The notes: generated by a model from the letters alone, not told the origin. A stretch of 64,000 nt of DNA from Pseudocitrobacter faecalis (GCA_003315335.1 QNRL01000005.1:248001-312000), one strand, 5' to 3'; numbered from the stretch's first letter, positions 10,690 to 21,019 are shown. A program made the numbers and translations.

Positions 10690-10710
10690 TAAAGGTGCGG
10701 CCTGATGCCC

Positions 10711-10742
10711 TCACCTCGGCCCTCTCCCACAGGGAGAGGGTG
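10711..10742. repeat. GC-rich palindromic repeat between deoB and deoD
   Basis: CCCTCTCCC (10720-10728) pairs with GGGAGAGGG (10732-10740), preceded by CCTCACCTCGG. The same unit recurs as an inverted pair after deoD (11497-11582). Confidence 0.75.
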
Positions 10743-10767
10743 AAAACAAATTGATAAGGATAAAACG

Positions 10768-11487
10768 ATGGCTACCCCACACATTAACGCAGAAATGGGC
10801 GATTTCGCTGATGTAGTTTTGATGCCAGGCGACCCGCTGCGTGCGAAGCACATTGCTGAAACTTTCCTCGAAGACGTGCGTGAAGTGAACAACGTTCGCG
10901 GCATGCTGGGCTTCACCGGTACCTACAAGGGCCGCAAAATCTCTGTAATGGGTCACGGCATGGGTATCCCGTCCTGCTCCATCTACACCAAAGAGCTGAT
11001 CACCGATTTCGGCGTGAAGAAAATCATTCGCGTGGGTTCCTGCGGCGCGGTGCGCCCGGACGTAAAACTGCGCGACGTGGTTATCGGCATGGGCGCGTGC
11101 ACTGACTCTAAAGTAAACCGTCTGCGCTTCAAAGATCATGACTTTGCGGCGATTGCTGACTTCGGTATGGTGCGTAACGCAGTTGACGCAGCGAAAGCGC
11201 TGGGCGTCGATGCGCGCGTGGGTAACATCTTCTCCGCAGACCTGTTCTACACGCCAGACCCGCAAATGTTCGACGTGATGGAAAAATACGGCATTCTGGG
11301 CGTTGAGATGGAAGCGGCGGGGATTTACGGCGTGGCAGCGGAATTTGGCGCGAAAGCGCTGACCATCTGCACCGTGTCTGACCATATCCGCACTCACGAG
11401 CAGACCACTGCCGCTGAACGTCAAACCACGTTCAACGACATGATTAAAATCGCACTGGAATCTGTACTGCTGGGCGACCAGGAGTAA
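10768..11487 (+). CDS. deoD: Purine nucleoside phosphorylase
   Basis: Hexameric purine nucleoside phosphorylase, 239 residues, cleaving purine (deoxy)nucleosides to base plus (deoxy)ribose-1-phosphate. Family motifs: the N-terminal [17 protein letters not shown], the phosphate-site region [12 protein letters not shown], and [14 protein letters not shown] with the substrate-binding Met/Glu. The start at 10768 has AAGGAT upstream. Last gene of deoCABD, separated from deoB by 78 bp that include a palindromic repeat. Confidence 0.98.
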   Translation: MATPHINAEMGDFADVVLMPGDPLRAKHIAETFLEDVREVNNVRGMLGFTGTYKGRKISVMGHGMGIPSCSIYTKELITDFGVKKIIRVGSCGAVRPDVKLRDVVIGMGACTDSKVNRLRFKDHDFAAIADFGMVRNAVDAAKALGVDARVGNIFSADLFYTPDPQMFDVMEKYGILGVEMEAAGIYGVAAEFGAKALTICTVSDHIRTHEQTTAAERQTTFNDMIKIALESVLLGDQE

Positions 11488-11495
11488 GTTCGTTA

Positions 11496-11582
11496 CCCCT
11501 CACCCTCTCCCTCAAGGGAGAGGGGATCGATCGTGCATGTAGTTTTCTCCCTCTCCCTGAGGGAGAGGGCCGGGGTGAGGGG
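11496..11582. repeat. Paired inverted repeats between convergent deoD and lplA
   Basis: Two GC-rich hairpins (CCCTCTCCCT / AGGGAGAGGG at 11503-11524 and 11549-11569) are flanked by CCCCTCACC and GGTGAGGGG, making a large inverted pair across the deoD-lplA junction. Related to the unit at 10711-10742. No U-run is seen, but the position between convergent genes suggests bidirectional termination. Confidence 0.75.
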
Positions 11583-11585
11583 AAA

Positions 11586-12602
11586 TTATCGCACCGCCCC
11601 CGCAATCCACGCGGATAATTCCCGTAGCTCTTTCTCCTGCTCCGGGAAATCGCCCAATAGCGCCTCACACTCCTGTTGCAACACATCCGCCCGGTACAAA
11701 CATCCCTGCAAACGCGCGGCCAGCGCTTCCAGCGGCGCAGGATTCAAACTGTCGGTAAAGACCTGCGTCCGGGTGATATGCCCCTTCTCAACGTCGAAAT
11801 GCAGCTCTACGCCGCCCCAGGTGAAGCGTTCGTCCAGCAGATGGGTAAACGCCGGGGCCTGGCCGAAATTCCACTCCCAACTGCTCTGGCGCGCGAACGT
11901 TTCGGCGAAGTTGGGCAGGTCTGGCGTTTTATCCGGCGAGATAATCTCCGCCTTTACACGTTCGCCATAATGGGCGAAAAACGCTTCCGTCACTGCCGTG
12001 CAAATCTGCTCATGCGTGATGCCCGGTAACAGCTCCACCAGATTCGCCACCCGCCCGCGTACGGAGGTAATTCCCTTCGCCTGAAGTTTCTTCTTATCCG
12101 GGTTGAGGTAGTTCGCCAGACGACTGAGATCGGCGTTGAGCAGTAGCGTACCGTGGTGGAAGCCGCGATCTTTGGTCTCACGGTAGGCCGAACCTGACAC
12201 CTTGCGATCGCCCTGGGGCGTTTTCACAATGAGGTCGTTACGTCCGGAGGCTTCCGCCACCGCACCCAGCGAATTCAAGGCGTCCAGCACAATGCGGGTT
12301 GAGACGGATTTATCGTACTCCGGCTTACCCGCCATAAACGTAAAACAGGTATTGCCGAGGTCATGGAACACGGCGCCGCCGCCGCTACTGCGACGCGCCA
12401 GGCGCACGTTGTCCTCTTCCATGCGCCGGGTATTACACTCTTTCCACGGGTTTTGCGCACGGCCTATGACCACGGTATCGGCGTTACGCCAGAGGAACAA
12501 CACGCGCTGTGTGGCGGGCATCTGACGGAAAATACACTCTTCAACCGCCAGGTTAAACCAGGGGTCGTATGAGTCTGAGAGGAGCAGGCGTAAAGTGGCC
12601 AT
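11586..12602 (-). CDS. lplA: Lipoate-protein ligase A
   Basis: ATP-dependent salvage ligase that attaches free lipoate to lipoyl domains of 2-oxoacid dehydrogenases and GcvH. 338 residues, the E. coli length. The N-terminal BPL/LPL fold carries [15 protein letters not shown] (lipoyl-AMP loop) and the active-site Lys in DRKVSGSAY; the small C-terminal domain is complete. The start at 12602 follows ytjB by 14 bp, so the two form a minus-strand pair. Confidence 0.97.
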   Translation of the reverse strand: MATLRLLLSDSYDPWFNLAVEECIFRQMPATQRVLFLWRNADTVVIGRAQNPWKECNTRRMEEDNVRLARRSSGGGAVFHDLGNTCFTFMAGKPEYDKSVSTRIVLDALNSLGAVAEASGRNDLIVKTPQGDRKVSGSAYRETKDRGFHHGTLLLNADLSRLANYLNPDKKKLQAKGITSVRGRVANLVELLPGITHEQICTAVTEAFFAHYGERVKAEIISPDKTPDLPNFAETFARQSSWEWNFGQAPAFTHLLDERFTWGGVELHFDVEKGHITRTQVFTDSLNPAPLEALAARLQGCLYRADVLQQECEALLGDFPEQEKELRELSAWIAGAVR

Positions 12603-12616
12603 ATTGAGTTTCCTTT

Positions 12617-13258
12617 CTACTCTTTTTTCTCTTCTTCCTCTTCCTGTACCGGTTTATTGGCGGTGAGAAGGAAGGGCGATTGTTGCCAGCGGGTGCGTTT
12701 GCCTTGCAGCAAAGTGCGCGTCAGCACCACGCCAATGGCAAGCGACAGTAATAGCATCAGGCGCAGAATATTGGTCGTGTTATCAACCTGTTTGGCTTCG
12801 GTTGGTAGCGTATGGGTGTCCAGCGTCAGACGTAAATACCCCAGTGGGCCATTTTTGCCCTGAATGGGTTCGACGATTTGCTGATTGAAATAGCCGCCCG
12901 CTTTTTTGCCATCCAGCGCCAGACGGTCGCGCAGTTCGACGCTCTCGCCGGCGCGGGCGATCATGTCGCCTTTTTCATCATACACCCCGGCGTCGAGGAT
13001 GCGGCTTTCAGCGGTGAGTTGCGTGAGCAACTGGCGGACTTTTTTCTCATCCGGCGTCTCGCTGCGTACCAGTGGTGCCAGGTTTAGCGCCACCTGACGG
13101 GCAAGCGTGCGGGCCAGTTCTTCAAGCTGCGGATTACGCTGCTGCTGGTGTTGTTGACTGAACCATGATGCCCCTTGCATCAATGCCACCAGAAGTGCGA
13201 GGCATATCAGGACAATCACGGCGCGATGCAGTCTGAATTTCAGTTTTGCGCGTACCAT
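12617..13258 (-). CDS. ytjB: Membrane protein YtjB (Smp)
   Basis: 213-residue inner-membrane protein. It has a short basic N-terminus, a membrane segment at about residues 12-32, a periplasmic region of about 130 residues ([25 protein letters not shown], a small sensor-like fold), a second membrane segment near residues 165-183, and an acidic/basic tail (EEEEEKKE). Function is not established; the layout resembles the input part of a membrane sensor without a signalling domain. Divergent from serB, with 104 bp between the two starts. Confidence 0.9.
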   Translation of the reverse strand: MVRAKLKFRLHRAVIVLICLALLVALMQGASWFSQQHQQQRNPQLEELARTLARQVALNLAPLVRSETPDEKKVRQLLTQLTAESRILDAGVYDEKGDMIARAGESVELRDRLALDGKKAGGYFNQQIVEPIQGKNGPLGYLRLTLDTHTLPTEAKQVDNTTNILRLMLLLSLAIGVVLTRTLLQGKRTRWQQSPFLLTANKPVQEEEEEKKE

Positions 13259-13362
13259 ATTCCACCTTTGAAAATTTGCAGCTTAATGTTGCCAGAAGCG
13301 CTGGTTACAAGGTAGCCTCATGCGTTATTTTCCTGGCCTTAATGAAGTGGAGTGGAGCTGTA

Positions 13363-14334
13363 ATGCCGAACAGTTTGACCTGGTGCGACCTGCCTGAAGA
13401 TGTCTCCTTGTGGCCTGGGTTGCCGCTTTCTTTAAGTGGCGATGAAGTGATGCCACTGGATTATCACGCCGGGCGCAGCGGCTGGTTGCTCTACGGCCGT
13501 GGGCTGGATAAACGCCAGTTAACCTCTTATCAGCGCAAACTGGGCGCGGCAATGGTGATTGTTGCAGCCTGGTGTGTGGAAGATTATCAGGTTATTCGTC
13601 TGGCCGGGTCATTAACGCCGCGCGCGACCAAACTGGCGCACGACGCCGGGCTGGATGTGGCACCGCTGGGGAAAATCCCACACCTGCGTACGCCAGGATT
13701 ACTGGTCATGGATATGGACTCAACAGCCATCCAGATCGAGTGCATTGATGAAATCGCCAAACTGGCGGGGACGGGCGAGCTGGTTTCGGAAGTGACCGAG
13801 CGTGCGATGCGTGGTGAACTCGACTTCGCCGCCAGCCTGCGCCAGCGTGTTGCCACGCTGAAGGGCGCAGATGCCAATATTCTGCGTCAGGTGCGCGACG
13901 ACCTGCCGTTAATGCCGGGCTTAACCCAACTGGTGCTGAAGCTGGAATCGCTGGGCTGGAAAGTGGCGATTGCCTCCGGCGGTTTTACCTTCTTCGCGGA
14001 GTATCTGCGCGATAAGCTGCGCCTGACCGCCGCGGTTGCCAACGAACTGGGCATTATGGATGGCGTGCTGACGGGGGAAGTGGTGGGCGATATTGTTGAT
14101 GCGAAATATAAAGCCAATACACTACAGCGCCTTGCTGAGCAGTATGACATCCCGAAAGAGCAGACCGTCGCCATTGGCGATGGCGCGAACGATCTACCGA
14201 TGATCAAAGCGGCGGGGCTGGGCATTGCCTATCACGCCAAGCCGAAAGTTAATGAACAGACGGAAGTCACCATCCGTCACGCTGATCTGATTGGGGTGCT
14301 GTGCATTCTGACGGGCAGCCTGAATCAGGAATAA
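13363..14334 (+). CDS. serB: Phosphoserine phosphatase
   Basis: HAD-superfamily phosphatase catalysing the last step of serine synthesis, 323 residues. Asp117 and Asp119 in MDMDSTAIQ are the nucleophile and acid/base; motif II (ASGGFTFF) and motif III (GDGANDLPM) are present. An N-terminal regulatory-type region of about 110 residues precedes the HAD domain. The start at 13363 (MPNSLTWCDLPED) has GGAG 5 bases upstream; the frame is open a further 39 codons, without homology. First gene of a serB-radA-nadR series. Confidence 0.97.
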   Translation: MPNSLTWCDLPEDVSLWPGLPLSLSGDEVMPLDYHAGRSGWLLYGRGLDKRQLTSYQRKLGAAMVIVAAWCVEDYQVIRLAGSLTPRATKLAHDAGLDVAPLGKIPHLRTPGLLVMDMDSTAIQIECIDEIAKLAGTGELVSEVTERAMRGELDFAASLRQRVATLKGADANILRQVRDDLPLMPGLTQLVLKLESLGWKVAIASGGFTFFAEYLRDKLRLTAAVANELGIMDGVLTGEVVGDIVDAKYKANTLQRLAEQYDIPKEQTVAIGDGANDLPMIKAAGLGIAYHAKPKVNEQTEVTIRHADLIGVLCILTGSLNQE

Positions 14335-14344
14335 GAGGTAAAAC

Positions 14345-15727
14345 GTGGCGAAAGCTCCAAAACGCGCATTTGTTTGTAATGAATGTGGTGCGGATTACCC
14401 GCGCTGGCAGGGGCAGTGCAGCGCCTGCCATGCCTGGAACACCATCACCGAAGTGCGCGTTGCTGCTTCGCCTACCGTGGCGCGTAATGAACGTCTGAGC
14501 GGTTATGCGGGCAGCGCTGGCGTGTCGAAAGTGCAGAAACTGTCGGATATTAGTCTGGAAGAGTTGCCGCGCTTCTCGACCGGTTTTAAAGAGTTTGACC
14601 GCGTACTGGGCGGTGGCGTCGTGCCGGGCAGTGCGATTCTTATCGGCGGTAACCCTGGCGCGGGGAAATCGACACTGCTGCTGCAAACGTTGTGCAAGCT
14701 TGCCGAGCAGATGAAAACCCTGTACGTCACCGGGGAAGAATCTTTGCAGCAGGTGGCGATGCGCGCGCATCGTCTTGGCCTGCCGACAGCGAATCTCAAT
14801 ATGCTCTCGGAAACCAGCATCGAACAGATTTGTATGATCGCCGAGGAAGAGCAGCCGAAGCTGATGGTTATCGACTCCATCCAGGTGATGCACATGGCGG
14901 ATATTCAGTCTTCGCCGGGCAGCGTGGCGCAGGTGCGCGAAACGGCTGCTTATTTGACGCGCTTTGCCAAAACGCGCGGTGTGGCGATTGTGATGGTCGG
15001 CCACGTGACCAAAGATGGTTCACTGGCGGGCCCGAAGGTGCTGGAACACTGTATCGACTGCTCGGTGCTGCTGGACGGCGATGCTGATTCGCGCTTTCGC
15101 ACCCTACGCAGCCATAAAAACCGTTTTGGTGCGGTGAATGAACTGGGCGTGTTCGCGATGACCGAGCAGGGGCTGCGTGAAGTCAGCAACCCGTCAGCTA
15201 TTTTCCTGAGCCGTGGCGATGAAGTGACCTCCGGCAGTTCAGTGATGGTGGTGTGGGAAGGTACGCGTCCGCTGCTGGTTGAGATTCAGGCGCTGGTGGA
15301 TCACTCTATGATGGCGAACCCGCGTCGCGTTGCGGTCGGGCTGGAGCAGAACCGTCTGGCGATTCTGCTGGCGGTGCTGCATCGTCACGGTGGTTTGCAG
15401 ATGGCGGATCAGGACGTGTTCGTTAACGTGGTCGGCGGCGTGAAGGTCACCGAAACCAGCGCCGACCTGGCGCTGCTGTTGGCGATGGTCTCCAGCCTGC
15501 GCGACAGGCCGCTGCCGCAGGATCTCGTGGTATTTGGTGAGGTGGGCCTTGCCGGGGAAATTCGCCCGGTACCGAGCGGGCAGGAGCGTATTTCCGAGGC
15601 CGCCAAACATGGCTTCCGCCGCGCGATTGTGCCAGCCGCGAACGTGCCCAAAAAACCGCCCGAAGGCATGCAGGTGTTCGGTGTGAAAAAACTCGCGGAT
15701 GCGCTAAACGTCTTTGACGACTTATAA
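14345..15727 (+). CDS. radA: DNA repair protein RadA (Sms)
   Basis: 460-residue RecA-related branch-migration ATPase in recombinational repair. Order of parts: N-terminal four-Cys zinc finger (CNECGADYPRWQGQCSAC), RecA-like core with Walker A GGNPGAGKST near residues 101-110, the RadA-specific KNRFG motif, and a C-terminal Lon-protease-like domain. GTG start at 14345 with GAGGT upstream, as in E. coli. It begins 10 bp after serB. Confidence 0.97.
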   Translation: MAKAPKRAFVCNECGADYPRWQGQCSACHAWNTITEVRVAASPTVARNERLSGYAGSAGVSKVQKLSDISLEELPRFSTGFKEFDRVLGGGVVPGSAILIGGNPGAGKSTLLLQTLCKLAEQMKTLYVTGEESLQQVAMRAHRLGLPTANLNMLSETSIEQICMIAEEEQPKLMVIDSIQVMHMADIQSSPGSVAQVRETAAYLTRFAKTRGVAIVMVGHVTKDGSLAGPKVLEHCIDCSVLLDGDADSRFRTLRSHKNRFGAVNELGVFAMTEQGLREVSNPSAIFLSRGDEVTSGSSVMVVWEGTRPLLVEIQALVDHSMMANPRRVAVGLEQNRLAILLAVLHRHGGLQMADQDVFVNVVGGVKVTETSADLALLLAMVSSLRDRPLPQDLVVFGEVGLAGEIRPVPSGQERISEAAKHGFRRAIVPAANVPKKPPEGMQVFGVKKLADALNVFDDL

Positions 15728-15740
15728 TTAACCCCGCGCC

Positions 15741-15843
<103 letters not shown>

Positions 15844-15886
15844 CAATTGTTTTACCATCGTTTATCCCCATCAGCAGGAGGCTCTT

Positions 15887-17119
15887 GTGTCATCGTTTGA
15901 CTATCTTAAAACCGCGATCCGTCAGAAAGGCTGCACGCTACAGCAAGTAGCTGACGCCAGCGGCATGACCAAGGGCTATCTTAGTCAGTTATTGAACGCC
16001 AAAATCAAAAGCCCAAGCGCGCAGAAACTCGAAGCATTGCATCGCTTTTTAGGCCTGGAATTTCCGCGTCTGCAAAAGACCGTTGGCGTGGTCTTCGGCA
16101 AGTTTTACCCACTGCATACCGGCCACATTTACCTGATTCAGCGCGCCTGTAGCCAGGTGGACGAGCTGCATATCATCATGGGTTACGATGATGTGCGCGA
16201 CCGCACGTTGTTTGAGCAAAGCGCGATGTCGCAACAGCCTACCGTCCCGGATCGCCTGCGGTGGTTGCTGCAAACCTTTAAATACCAGAAAAATATTCGC
16301 ATCCACGCCTTCAATGAAGAAGGCATGGAGCCATACCCGCACGGCTGGGATGTCTGGAGCCGCGGCATGAAAGCCTTCATGGAAGAGAAGGGCATCCAAC
16401 CCGATGTTATCTACACCTCCGAAGAGCTGGACGCGCCGCAGTACATTGAACATCTCGGCATCAAAACCGTGCTGGTCGATCCGAAGCGAACCTTCATGAA
16501 CATCAGCGGCGGGCAGATTCGTGAGAACCCGTTTCGCTACTGGGAATACATCCCGACCGAAGTGAAGCCGTTCTTTGTGCGTACGGTGGCGATTCTTGGC
16601 GGCGAATCGAGCGGTAAATCAACGCTGGTGAATAAGCTTGCGAACATCTTCAATACCTCCAGCGCCTGGGAGTATGGCCGAGATTATGTCTTCTCGCATC
16701 TGGGCGGTGATGAGATGGCGCTGCAATATTCCGATTACGATAAAATCGCGCTCGGTCATGCACAGTACATTGATTTTGCAGTGAAATACGCCAATAAAGT
16801 GACGTTTATCGATACCGATTTTGTCAGTACCCAGGCGTTCTGCAAAAAATATGAAGGCCGCGAGCATCCCTTTGTGCAGGCGATGATCGACGAATACCGT
16901 TTCGACCTCGTCATCTTGCTGGAGAACAACACGCCGTGGATCAACGATGGACTGCGCAGCCTCGGCAGCTCTGTTGATCGCAAAGAGTTTCAGTCGCTGC
17001 TGGTATCGATGCTCAAAGAGAACAACATTGAGTTCGTGCATGTGGAAGAGGCGGACTACGATGCACGCTTCCTGCGCTGCGTGGAGTTGGTGAAGCAACT
17101 GATGGGTGAAGCGGGATAA
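15887..17119 (+). CDS. nadR: Trifunctional NadR: NAD repressor, NMN adenylyltransferase, ribosylnicotinamide kinase
   Basis: 410-residue NAD-metabolism regulator. An N-terminal Cro-type helix-turn-helix (about residues 1-55, QQVADASGMTKGYLSQLL) is followed by an NMN adenylyltransferase domain (about 60-225) with GKFYPLHTGH, and a kinase domain with Walker A GGESSGKST at about 238-246. GTG start at 15887 with AGGAGG 5 bases upstream; the ATG-led extension to 15824 lies in REP sequence. It represses NAD synthesis and NMN uptake genes when NAD is high. Confidence 0.97.
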   Translation: MSSFDYLKTAIRQKGCTLQQVADASGMTKGYLSQLLNAKIKSPSAQKLEALHRFLGLEFPRLQKTVGVVFGKFYPLHTGHIYLIQRACSQVDELHIIMGYDDVRDRTLFEQSAMSQQPTVPDRLRWLLQTFKYQKNIRIHAFNEEGMEPYPHGWDVWSRGMKAFMEEKGIQPDVIYTSEELDAPQYIEHLGIKTVLVDPKRTFMNISGGQIRENPFRYWEYIPTEVKPFFVRTVAILGGESSGKSTLVNKLANIFNTSSAWEYGRDYVFSHLGGDEMALQYSDYDKIALGHAQYIDFAVKYANKVTFIDTDFVSTQAFCKKYEGREHPFVQAMIDEYRFDLVILLENNTPWINDGLRSLGSSVDRKEFQSLLVSMLKENNIEFVHVEEADYDARFLRCVELVKQLMGEAG

Positions 17120-17129
17120 GCTTAAAAGA

Positions 17130-17151
17130 ATGCCGGGCGTAAGCCCGGCAT
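17130..17151 (-). terminator. Terminator between nadR and ettA
   Basis: Perfect stem ATGCCGGGC / GCCCGGCAT with loop GTAA. On the minus strand it is followed by TCTTTTAAG, so it best serves ettA; it may also stop nadR transcripts. Confidence 0.8.
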
Positions 17152-17158
17152 GGATGAT

Positions 17159-18826
17159 TTACTTCGCAATACGTTTGTACTTGATACGCTTCGGCTCCAG
17201 CGCATCAGCGCCCAGCGTGCGTTTCTTATACTCTTCGTATTCGGTAAAGTTACCTTCGAAGAATTCCACTTTACCCTCATCCTGGTAATCCAGAATGTGC
17301 GTCGCGATACGGTCAAGGAACCAACGGTCGTGCGAGATAACCATCGCGCAGCCCGGGAATTCCAGCAGGGCGTTTTCCAGCGCGCGCAGGGTCTCGATAT
17401 CCAGGTCGTTGGTCGGTTCATCGAGCAGCAGGACGTTGCCGCCTACCTGCAACAGTTTTGCCAGGTGCAGACGACCGCGCTCACCGCCGGACAGCTCGCC
17501 CACACGTTTCCCCTGGTCAACGCCTTTAAAGTTAAAACGACCAACGTACGCGCGGCTTGGCATCTCGGTGTTGCCGATCTTCATGATATCCAGCCCGCCG
17601 GAAACTTCTTCCCACACGGTTTTGCTGTTATCCATTGCGTCACGGAACTGATCTACCGACGCCAGTTTGACGGTATCACCAAGAGTGATCGTACCGCTGT
17701 CAGGTTGTTCCTGGCCTGACATCATACGGAACAGGGTGGATTTACCCGCGCCGTTCGGGCCGATGATACCGACAATCGCGCCTTTCGGTACGGAGAAGGT
17801 CAGGTCGTCAATCAGTACGCGATCGCCGTAGGATTTACGCAGATTGCTGACTTCCACCACTTTATCCCCCAGACGTGCGCCTGGCGGAATAAACAGTTCG
17901 TTGGTTTCGTTACGTTTCTGGTACTCAACGTTGTTAAGCTCTTCGAAACGGGCCAGACGCGCTTTGCCTTTAGACTGACGGCCTTTCGCGCCCTGACGTA
18001 CCCACTCCAGCTCTTTCTCGATAGACTTACGACGCGCCGCTTCCTGAGATGCTTCCTGCGCCAGACGCTGATCTTTCTGCTCCAGCCAGGAGGAGTAGTT
18101 ACCTTCCCATGGAATACCTTCGCCGCGGTCAAGTTCCAGAATCCAACCGGCAACGTTGTCGAGGAAGTAACGGTCGTGGGTAATCGCCACAACGGTGCCT
18201 TCGAAGTCGTGCAGGAAGCGTTCCAGCCACGCGACGGATTCGGCATCCAGGTGGTTAGTCGGTTCGTCGAGCAGCAGCATGTCTGGTTTTTCCAGCAGCA
18301 GACGGCACAGCGCGACGCGGCGACGTTCACCACCGGACAGGTTGGCGATTTTGGCATCCCAGTCCGGCAGACGCAGCGCATCAGCGGCGCGTTCCAGTTG
18401 GACGTTCAGGTTATGGCCATCGTGCGCCTGAATGATTTCTTCAAACTTGCCCTGCTGAGCGGCGAGCTTATCGAAGTCGGCATCCGGTTCGGCATATTTG
18501 GCGTAGACTTCGTCCAGGCCTTTCAGCGCATTAACCACTTCAGCAACCGCTTCTTCAACGGATTCACGAACGGTATGTTCCGGGTTTAACTGAGGTTCCT
18601 GCGGCAGGTAACCAATCTTCAGGCCTGGCTGCGGGCGAGCTTCACCTTCGATATCGGTATCGATACCCGCCATGATGCGCAGCAGGGTCGATTTACCGGC
18701 GCCATTCAGGCCCAGGACACCGATTTTTGCGCCAGGGAAGAAGCTCAGTGAGATGTTTTTCAGAATATGACGTTTCGGCGGAACCACTTTGCCGACACGA
18801 TGCATGGTATAAACGAATTGAGCCAC
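17159..18826 (-). CDS. ettA: Energy-dependent translational throttle protein EttA (ABC-F)
   Basis: Ribosome-associated ABC-F ATPase, 555 residues, that gates entry into elongation according to the ATP/ADP ratio. Two ABC domains with Walker A GLNGAGKST and GPNGAGKST and two LSGGE signatures are joined by an arginine- and lysine-rich linker containing EKELEWVRQGAKGRQSK (the P-site tRNA-interacting motif). There are no membrane segments. Start at 18826 (MAQFVYTMHRVGKVVPPK). Divergent from slt, with 210 bp between them. Confidence 0.97.
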   Translation of the reverse strand: MAQFVYTMHRVGKVVPPKRHILKNISLSFFPGAKIGVLGLNGAGKSTLLRIMAGIDTDIEGEARPQPGLKIGYLPQEPQLNPEHTVRESVEEAVAEVVNALKGLDEVYAKYAEPDADFDKLAAQQGKFEEIIQAHDGHNLNVQLERAADALRLPDWDAKIANLSGGERRRVALCRLLLEKPDMLLLDEPTNHLDAESVAWLERFLHDFEGTVVAITHDRYFLDNVAGWILELDRGEGIPWEGNYSSWLEQKDQRLAQEASQEAARRKSIEKELEWVRQGAKGRQSKGKARLARFEELNNVEYQKRNETNELFIPPGARLGDKVVEVSNLRKSYGDRVLIDDLTFSVPKGAIVGIIGPNGAGKSTLFRMMSGQEQPDSGTITLGDTVKLASVDQFRDAMDNSKTVWEEVSGGLDIMKIGNTEMPSRAYVGRFNFKGVDQGKRVGELSGGERGRLHLAKLLQVGGNVLLLDEPTNDLDIETLRALENALLEFPGCAMVISHDRWFLDRIATHILDYQDEGKVEFFEGNFTEYEEYKKRTLGADALEPKRIKYKRIAK

Positions 18827-19036
18827 GTTGGACTTCGCCTCTTTTATTTTGATGGTAAGTATACAAAGCCGAAGTGTAGCCTTTTTCGTTCGTTAATCCC
18901 AGCGAGGCGGTAAACGCGATAAAAGCGTAAAAATGTGTCCAGAACGTGGCGCGTTGCCTCATGTGTGGTTAGCATGAAATAGATATCTTATACGCGGCAT
19001 GAAGCTGCAACATGTGATTGATTAGAGGAAGATCGT

Positions 19037-20974
19037 GTGAAAAAAGCCAAACCGATGGCGTGGCGCGTGTTAGCGGCCAGTGTTTGCCTGTTGTCACTTA
19101 ACAACCTGGCTCACGCGGATTCACTGGACGAACAGCGCAGTCGCTATTCGCAGATTAAGCAGGCCTGGGATAACCGACAGATGGACGTCGTGGGCCAGTT
19201 GATGCCAACGTTGCGGGAATACCCGCTTTATCCTTACCTGGAATATCGCCAGATCGCCGGCGATTTGATGAACACACCCGCCGTTACCGTCACCAATTTT
19301 GTGCGTGATAACCCGACGCTGCCGCCTGCGCGTACGCTCAAAAACCGCTTTGTGAATGAACTGGCGCGACGCGAAGACTGGCGCGGCCTGCTGGCCTTCA
19401 GCCCGGATAAACCCGGCACCACCGAAGCGCAGTGTAACTATTACTACGCCAAATATAATGTTGGCGAAACCCAGCAGGCCTGGGACGGTGCGAAAGCGCT
19501 CTGGCTGACGGGTAAAAGCCAGCCCAACGCCTGCGACAAACTGTTCAGCGCCTGGCGTTCGTCCGGCACGCAGGATCCGCTCGCGTATCTCGAACGTATT
19601 CGACTGGCGATGAACGCGGGTAATACCTCGTTGGTCAAAGCGCTGGCCTCGCAGATGCCGGCAGATTATCAAACCATTTCGCAGGCGGTGACCGACCTTG
19701 CGAACAATCCCAACAACGTGCTGATCTTCGCGCGCACCACGGGCGCAACCGATTTTACCCGCTCGGTGGCGGCGGTGGCGTTTACCAGCGTCGCGCGTCA
19801 GGATGCGGAAAACGCGCGACTGATGATCCCATCGCTGGTGCAGGCTCAGCAGCTTAATGACGATCAAACCCAGGAACTGCGCGATATCGTCGCCTGGCGT
19901 TTGATGGGCACTGACGTTACCTCCGAGCAGGAAAAATGGCGCGACGACGCCATTATGCGTTCCCAGTCAACGTCGCTGATTGAGCGTCGGGTTCGTATGG
20001 CGCTGGGTACGGGCGATCGCCGTGGGCTGAATACGTGGCTGGCACGTCTGCCGATGGATGCCAAAGAGAAAGACGAGTGGCGTTACTGGCAGGCCGACCT
20101 GTTGATGGAGCGCGGGCGCGATGACGAAGCGAAAGAGATCTTAAAATCCTTAATGACTCAGCGTGGTTTCTACCCGATGGTGGCGGCACAGCGTCTGGGC
20201 GAGGATTATACCCTGCGCATTGAAGGCCCACAGGGCACGGTTTCGCCGTTGCTGGTGAACGGCCCAGAAATGGCGCGCGTGCGTGAACTGATGTACTGGG
20301 ATATGGATAACACCGCGCGCAGCGAGTGGGCGAACCTGGTCAGCAGCCGCACGAAGAACGAACAGGCCCAGCTGGCGCGCTACGCGTTTGATCAGCGCTG
20401 GTGGGATCTCAGCGTGCAGGCGACCATCGCCGGCAAGCTGTGGGATAATTTGCAGGAGCGCTTCCCGCCTGCCTATAACGATCTCTTTGTGCGTTACACC
20501 GCCGGTAAAGACATTCCGCAAAGCTATGCGATGGCGATTGCACGCCAGGAAAGCGCCTGGAACCCGAAAGTGAAATCGCCGGTAGGGGCGAGCGGCCTGA
20601 TGCAAATCATGCCGGGTACGGCGACGCACACGGTGCAGATGTTTAATATCCCGGGCTACAGCAACCAGAATCAGCTGCTGGATCCGGAAACCAACATCAA
20701 TATCGGTACCAGCTATCTGCAATACGTTTACCAGCAGTTTGGCAACAACCGCATCTTCTCTTCCGCTGCGTACAACGCCGGCCCGGGGCGCGTGCGCACC
20801 TGGCTTGGCAACAGCGCCGGGCGAATCGATCCGGTTGCGTTTGTTGAGAGCATTCCGTTCTCGGAAACGCGCGGTTATGTGAAGAACGTGCTGGCTTATG
20901 ACGCGTACTATCGTCACTTTATGGGTGAAAAAGAGGCGATCTTTAGCGACAGCGAGTGGCAACGTCGTTACTGA
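19037..20974 (+). CDS. slt: Soluble lytic murein transglycosylase Slt70
   Basis: Periplasmic peptidoglycan-cleaving enzyme, 645 residues, forming 1,6-anhydromuropeptides. A signal peptide of about 27 residues (ending NNLAHA/DSL) precedes a long alpha-superhelical U domain, a linker domain and the C-terminal lysozyme-like catalytic domain. The catalytic Glu505 of the precursor (478 in E. coli mature numbering) is in ARQESAWNPK; GASGLMQIMPGTA and AYNAGPGRV are intact. GTG start at 19037 with AGAGGAAG upstream. Confidence 0.97.
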   Translation: MKKAKPMAWRVLAASVCLLSLNNLAHADSLDEQRSRYSQIKQAWDNRQMDVVGQLMPTLREYPLYPYLEYRQIAGDLMNTPAVTVTNFVRDNPTLPPARTLKNRFVNELARREDWRGLLAFSPDKPGTTEAQCNYYYAKYNVGETQQAWDGAKALWLTGKSQPNACDKLFSAWRSSGTQDPLAYLERIRLAMNAGNTSLVKALASQMPADYQTISQAVTDLANNPNNVLIFARTTGATDFTRSVAAVAFTSVARQDAENARLMIPSLVQAQQLNDDQTQELRDIVAWRLMGTDVTSEQEKWRDDAIMRSQSTSLIERRVRMALGTGDRRGLNTWLARLPMDAKEKDEWRYWQADLLMERGRDDEAKEILKSLMTQRGFYPMVAAQRLGEDYTLRIEGPQGTVSPLLVNGPEMARVRELMYWDMDNTARSEWANLVSSRTKNEQAQLARYAFDQRWWDLSVQATIAGKLWDNLQERFPPAYNDLFVRYTAGKDIPQSYAMAIARQESAWNPKVKSPVGASGLMQIMPGTATHTVQMFNIPGYSNQNQLLDPETNINIGTSYLQYVYQQFGNNRIFSSAAYNAGPGRVRTWLGNSAGRIDPVAFVESIPFSETRGYVKNVLAYDAYYRHFMGEKEAIFSDSEWQRRY

Positions 20975-20995
20975 TCCGCAGTGACTATGTTATGC

Positions 20996-21015
20996 TGTAC
21001 TCGTTGAAGAGTACA
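20996..21015 (+). promoter_or_regulatory. Trp operator of trpR (autoregulation)
   Basis: Inverted repeat TGTACTC-GTTGAA-GAGTACA just downstream of TATGTTATGCT, a plausible -10. It matches the arrangement of the E. coli trpR operator (GTACTC...GAGTAC), which TrpR uses to repress itself. Confidence 0.75.
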
Positions 21016-21019
21016 TACA

